From Puniceibacterium antarcticum (GTDB taxonomy: Bacteria > Pseudomonadota > Alphaproteobacteria > Rhodobacterales > Rhodobacteraceae): DNA of 64,000 bases. Numbering within the stretch: the first letter of the stretch is position 1; each line of letters opens with the position of its first letter. The stretch is taken from positions 23,793 to 87,792 of the forward strand of contig NZ_AWWI01000186.1 of the NCBI RefSeq assembly GCF_002760615.1, in the 5' to 3' direction. Under the pieces are notes generated by a model. The model had not been told where the DNA came from and searched no databases. It saw only the letters and a list, made by a program, of their open reading frames with translations. Below, piece by piece: positions 61,905 to 64,000 of this stretch. A program made the translations under genes and the position numbers.

Positions 61905-62322
61905 TTGCGCTCCTAAGTGACAACTTCACGCTAGGTATCATACTAAAATTTGTCAAATGTAAGCCCTCCTCACAAGATCATAATCGACTTCTGCTGCTGT
62001 TGCGCCGCTCTGTTATACAGCTCCGAGTGCTTACTAATTCTTAAGAACATATGCAGCGACCGCGTATGATGTTGTTGATTTATCGCAAGATCTGAGAGGG
62101 CAAAATGTCTGGCGGCGTTTCGGTAGCGGTATGGTAGATCCAGATCTCGTAGGAGCTGGCATTCGATATCATGGCGCTTTTCGGGGTTTGGCCTGTCGCA
62201 CAGAGACGCGTCATGGCGTTTGCAGCTATCTTGACAGGTGCGTGAAATGCCTGTCCGCCCTATCATCATATCTTGGATGGGTCTCAGGGCTTGTCAGAAC
62301 GCAATAGGCCGCAGCGACCAGG
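61905..62322. other. 418-bp gap without supported gene
   Basis: A 99-codon frame on the minus strand (61970-62269) lacks ribosome site and similarity. I cannot support it. The gap may hold the promoter for the two upstream genes. Confidence 0.5.
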
Positions 62323-62685
62323 TCACTTTGCCTCGCCATATTTGGCGATCGACTGACGGGCATATCGATAGATCAGGTTGTCCAGCACATCGGGCAGTGG
62401 GGACATTTCGGCGAAGGCCTCGGGGGAGCTTTCCAGCATGTGCGCCTTCACATGCGCCTTGAAGGTCGCTGTTCCGGCCTGCAGGCCATGGGCGAGACCA
62501 CTTTCGACGCCAGAGATGATCGAAGAATGGAACGTCGCGACAGCCCGCTCGCTGAGCTTGAGGCCGGTTGATGCCTGCAGCGCGCCTGCGATCCGATTCA
62601 GCACGAACATCAGCAGCGGGCCGAGGATCGCAACGAGCGTCGTCTGCATCGCGTCACTTGTAAGAACGTTTGCGATAATTTCCAT
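62323..62685 (-). CDS. holin-like phage protein (120 aa)
   Basis: One N-terminal membrane helix (LVAILGPLLMFVLNRIAGAL) followed by a soluble helical region (VATFHSSIISGVESGLAHGL and PLPDVLDNLIYRYARQSIAK). It lies directly after the endolysin and a 30-aa peptide, as phage lysis genes do, preceded by AAAGGAACC. A truncated homologue lies at 54582-54950. Holin function is inferred from context. Confidence 0.7.
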   Translation of the reverse strand: MEIIANVLTSDAMQTTLVAILGPLLMFVLNRIAGALQASTGLKLSERAVATFHSSIISGVESGLAHGLQAGTATFKAHVKAHMLESSPEAFAEMSPLPDVLDNLIYRYARQSIAKYGEAK

Positions 62686-62697
62686 GGTGGGTTCCTT

Positions 62698-62790
62698 TCA
62701 GCGCCAGGGGCGCTTTGAGGCGGCCGCAGCCGCAGAGAAGGCCAGCGCAAAGCGCCAGTCTGTGATGGGGAACAGCGGGAAGCGGATCAC
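62698..62790 (-). CDS. 30-aa peptide between endolysin and holin-like genes
   Basis: GTG at 62790 overlaps the endolysin stop (ATGTGA), and the stop TGA is part of TGAAAGGA, the ribosome site of the holin-like gene. The product VIRFPLFPITDWRFALAFSA with AAAASKRPWR has one hydrophobic helix. Coupling on both sides supports real translation. Confidence 0.55.
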   Translation of the reverse strand: MIRFPLFPITDWRFALAFSAAAAASKRPWR

Positions 62791-63587
62791 ATCCGGGCGC
62801 GCTGAAAATGCATGGCGTCAGCACCCCAGAGGCGAAGCGCCGGCAGCCACTCATTGGCCTGCATGATGTCGAGCAGCGGCTTGTACGCCGCGCCACAGAA
62901 CAGCGCGTGTGGGCAGCGCAGGCGCAGCGCGTTGGGCGCGGCATAGAAGTCGACGGCGCAGCCGTAGGAGTGCATCGACCAGCTGGCGCCCCCACGCATC
63001 CGCCGCTCGACGTAAGACCCTGCAAAGCGATCGATCCCAAGATCGCGCATGTCGTCACTGCCATAGTGATCAAAGACAGCCAGCAGAGCTCGCTCAAGAG
63101 AGGCTGCGGCCTTGGCATGCACGCGGATCCGGCGGGTGGTCTGATCAAGCGCCCAGTCGATACGCAGATCGAAGGGCAGCGTGACATAGACCAGCTGGTT
63201 GCGGATCTCATCCGTGCCGGGCTGCCCGTAGTAGGTCGAACACTCGGCCTGTGTCGGGATGCTGGCAGCGTCGGGCTGATGTGGCGATGCGACCCGCTCC
63301 ACTGCGGCCGAGGCCCCTGCCCGCGCGCTGCGCCAGGCGGTAAGCGCCTCGGCCGTGTTGTGACCGGCGTAGCCATCCACAAGACCCGCCTCGAAGCCCT
63401 GGGCATTCAGGATGCGCTGACCGGCTGCGATCAAGCGTCGGGCCTTTGACCAGGACGTAGAGTCTGCAGCCGCGTTGCGTTCGGTGACCGCGACGGCCGC
63501 CATGGTTTTCGGCCCCGGATCGCCATCAATCGCGGAGGTGTAGTAGCTCGCAGAGGCCAGAAGCATCTGCACATCGGTCGGGGTCAT
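62787..63587 (-). CDS. phage endolysin, M15 peptidase
   Basis: A 266-aa lysis enzyme. The C-terminal domain has the M15 zinc motifs: SYVERRMRGGASWSMHSYGC plus AVDFYAAPN (S-x-H, x3, A-x-D) and GADAMHFQRARM (H at the end). The N-terminal half resembles a peptidoglycan-binding or linker region (LVDGYAGHNTAEALTAWRSA). It cleaves peptide cross-links in peptidoglycan. I start it at MTPTDVQMLLAS (63587), with GGAG seven bases before; an ATG at 63593 is too close to that site. Confidence 0.83.
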   Translation of the reverse strand: MTPTDVQMLLASASYYTSAIDGDPGPKTMAAVAVTERNAAADSTSWSKARRLIAAGQRILNAQGFEAGLVDGYAGHNTAEALTAWRSARAGASAAVERVASPHQPDAASIPTQAECSTYYGQPGTDEIRNQLVYVTLPFDLRIDWALDQTTRRIRVHAKAAASLERALLAVFDHYGSDDMRDLGIDRFAGSYVERRMRGGASWSMHSYGCAVDFYAAPNALRLRCPHALFCGAAYKPLLDIMQANEWLPALRLWGADAMHFQRARM

Positions 63588-63601
63588 GGTCATCTCCAAT
63601 G

Positions 63602-63627
63602 CAAAAAGCCCCGCACGATGGCGGGGC
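63602..63627 (-). terminator. intrinsic terminator directly upstream of the endolysin gene
   Basis: On the minus strand GCCCCGC-CATCGT-GCGGGGC is followed by TTTTTGC, ending 15 bp before the endolysin start. Confidence 0.75.
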
Positions 63628-63734
63628 CGGATGGGTCATTTGTGATTTTGGTTCAGATCTTCTGTGGGGCTTGGACTCGCCCTCTCTGGCGTCCGGCACG
63701 AGCCAGCCTCAGGACCCGCCAGGCGCGGCACTTG

Positions 63735-63980
63735 TCAGCCGCGCCGGTCCTTGAGGATGGCCAGATCCCTTTCCAACCGTTCAAGCCGGTCAAGAGCCTC
63801 ATCCAGATCGCGGCGTTCGCCAGCACCCCACATGCAGGTGACCGGCGTCACGGCTTCGGCGAGCGCATCCTCTGCCGTGGCCCCGCGAATGCGCCCCTTG
63901 ATCACCGCCCAGACCACAAGCCCGACGAAGGTGATCAGGATGAAATTCGACAGGCCAAGCCGTAGGAACGCGTCGGTCAC
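63735..63980 (-). CDS. small membrane protein with coiled coil (81 aa)
   Basis: One helix (NFILITFVGLVVWAVIKGRI) and a C-terminal charged coiled coil (RRDLDEALDRLERLERDLAI). Located just upstream of the endolysin in a phage-like run, it could be a spanin-like or structural accessory protein. A terminator separates it from the endolysin. Confidence 0.6.
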   Translation of the reverse strand: MTDAFLRLGLSNFILITFVGLVVWAVIKGRIRGATAEDALAEAVTPVTCMWGAGERRDLDEALDRLERLERDLAILKDRRG

Positions 63981-64000
63981 GGCCTCGATTGTCTCAGCGA

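Noticed and set aside
61970..62269. 99-codon minus-strand frame before the holin-like gene
   Set aside because: Composition (many His, Arg, Gln, Cys) is unlike a real protein, and no ribosome site precedes it.

Overview
The window looks like chromosome of a marine alphaproteobacterium of the Rhodobacteraceae (Roseobacter group). The evidence is the GC-rich codon use, the rpsF-rpsR-rplI operon with long charged tails on S6 and L9, two VPLPA/PEP-CTERM-type surface proteins, a complete glucosylglycerol (compatible solute) operon and a LivK-G-F-H-M type amino-acid ABC operon. No species can be named from sequence alone.

Positions 1-41.9 kb are ordinary, densely packed core chromosome. In order: a partial DUF1499 gene; an agmatinase with two tandem M20 amidohydrolases; mazG; an iron-binding periplasmic protein; the fatty-acid genes acpP-fabG-fabD; a cytochrome b561-YceI fusion and a separate YceI protein around a VPLPA-CTERM protein; rpsF-rpsR-rplI; a lysozyme-like protein; tig; tRNA-Leu(CAA); DedA-dsbB; arginase; gamma carbonic anhydrase, gmk and yicC; a PAS protein; galU; gpsA-HAD phosphatase-ggpS; class II DAHP synthase; a GlxA-type regulator; the branched-chain amino-acid transporter; a LuxR-type response regulator, FIST protein and hybrid kinase that resemble a NosP/NahK nitric-oxide sensing module; a lone receiver protein; an EnvZ-like kinase; and a metallo-beta-lactamase-fold hydrolase.

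From tRNA-Asn (42.0 kb) rightwards the window becomes accessory. The tRNA is followed by a tyrosine integrase broken by a clean 11-bp tandem duplication. After it come an exonuclease, a DMT transporter, a GNAT/XRE-cupin pair whose start codons share one CATG, a periplasmic rhodanese with a TsuA/YeeE thiosulfate transporter and an uncatalogued 54-aa partner, rpsU and a GH25 lipoprotein. Between 50.7 and 55.3 kb lies a graveyard: pieces of an iron alcohol dehydrogenase, an ABC permease, a LuxR regulator, an IS630 transposase and a holin, interspersed with three 3'-end tRNA fragments (Arg-CCG, Val-UAC, Thr-GGU) that look like attachment-site scars.

From 55.3 to 64 kb the sequence is phage- or island-like, with lower GC, short genes and chained translation in which stop codons sit inside the next ribosome-binding site (TAGGAG). 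It contains a serine recombinase followed by a run of uncharacterised genes (a HEPN-like RxxxxH protein, small membrane proteins, an HNH-like protein and an orphan), an amber-interrupted phage gene, an IS5/IS427-group insertion sequence, and at the right edge a phage lysis module (M15 endolysin, 30-aa peptide, holin-like protein). The recombinase-led block at 56.0-59.8 kb is the best candidate for an undescribed system.
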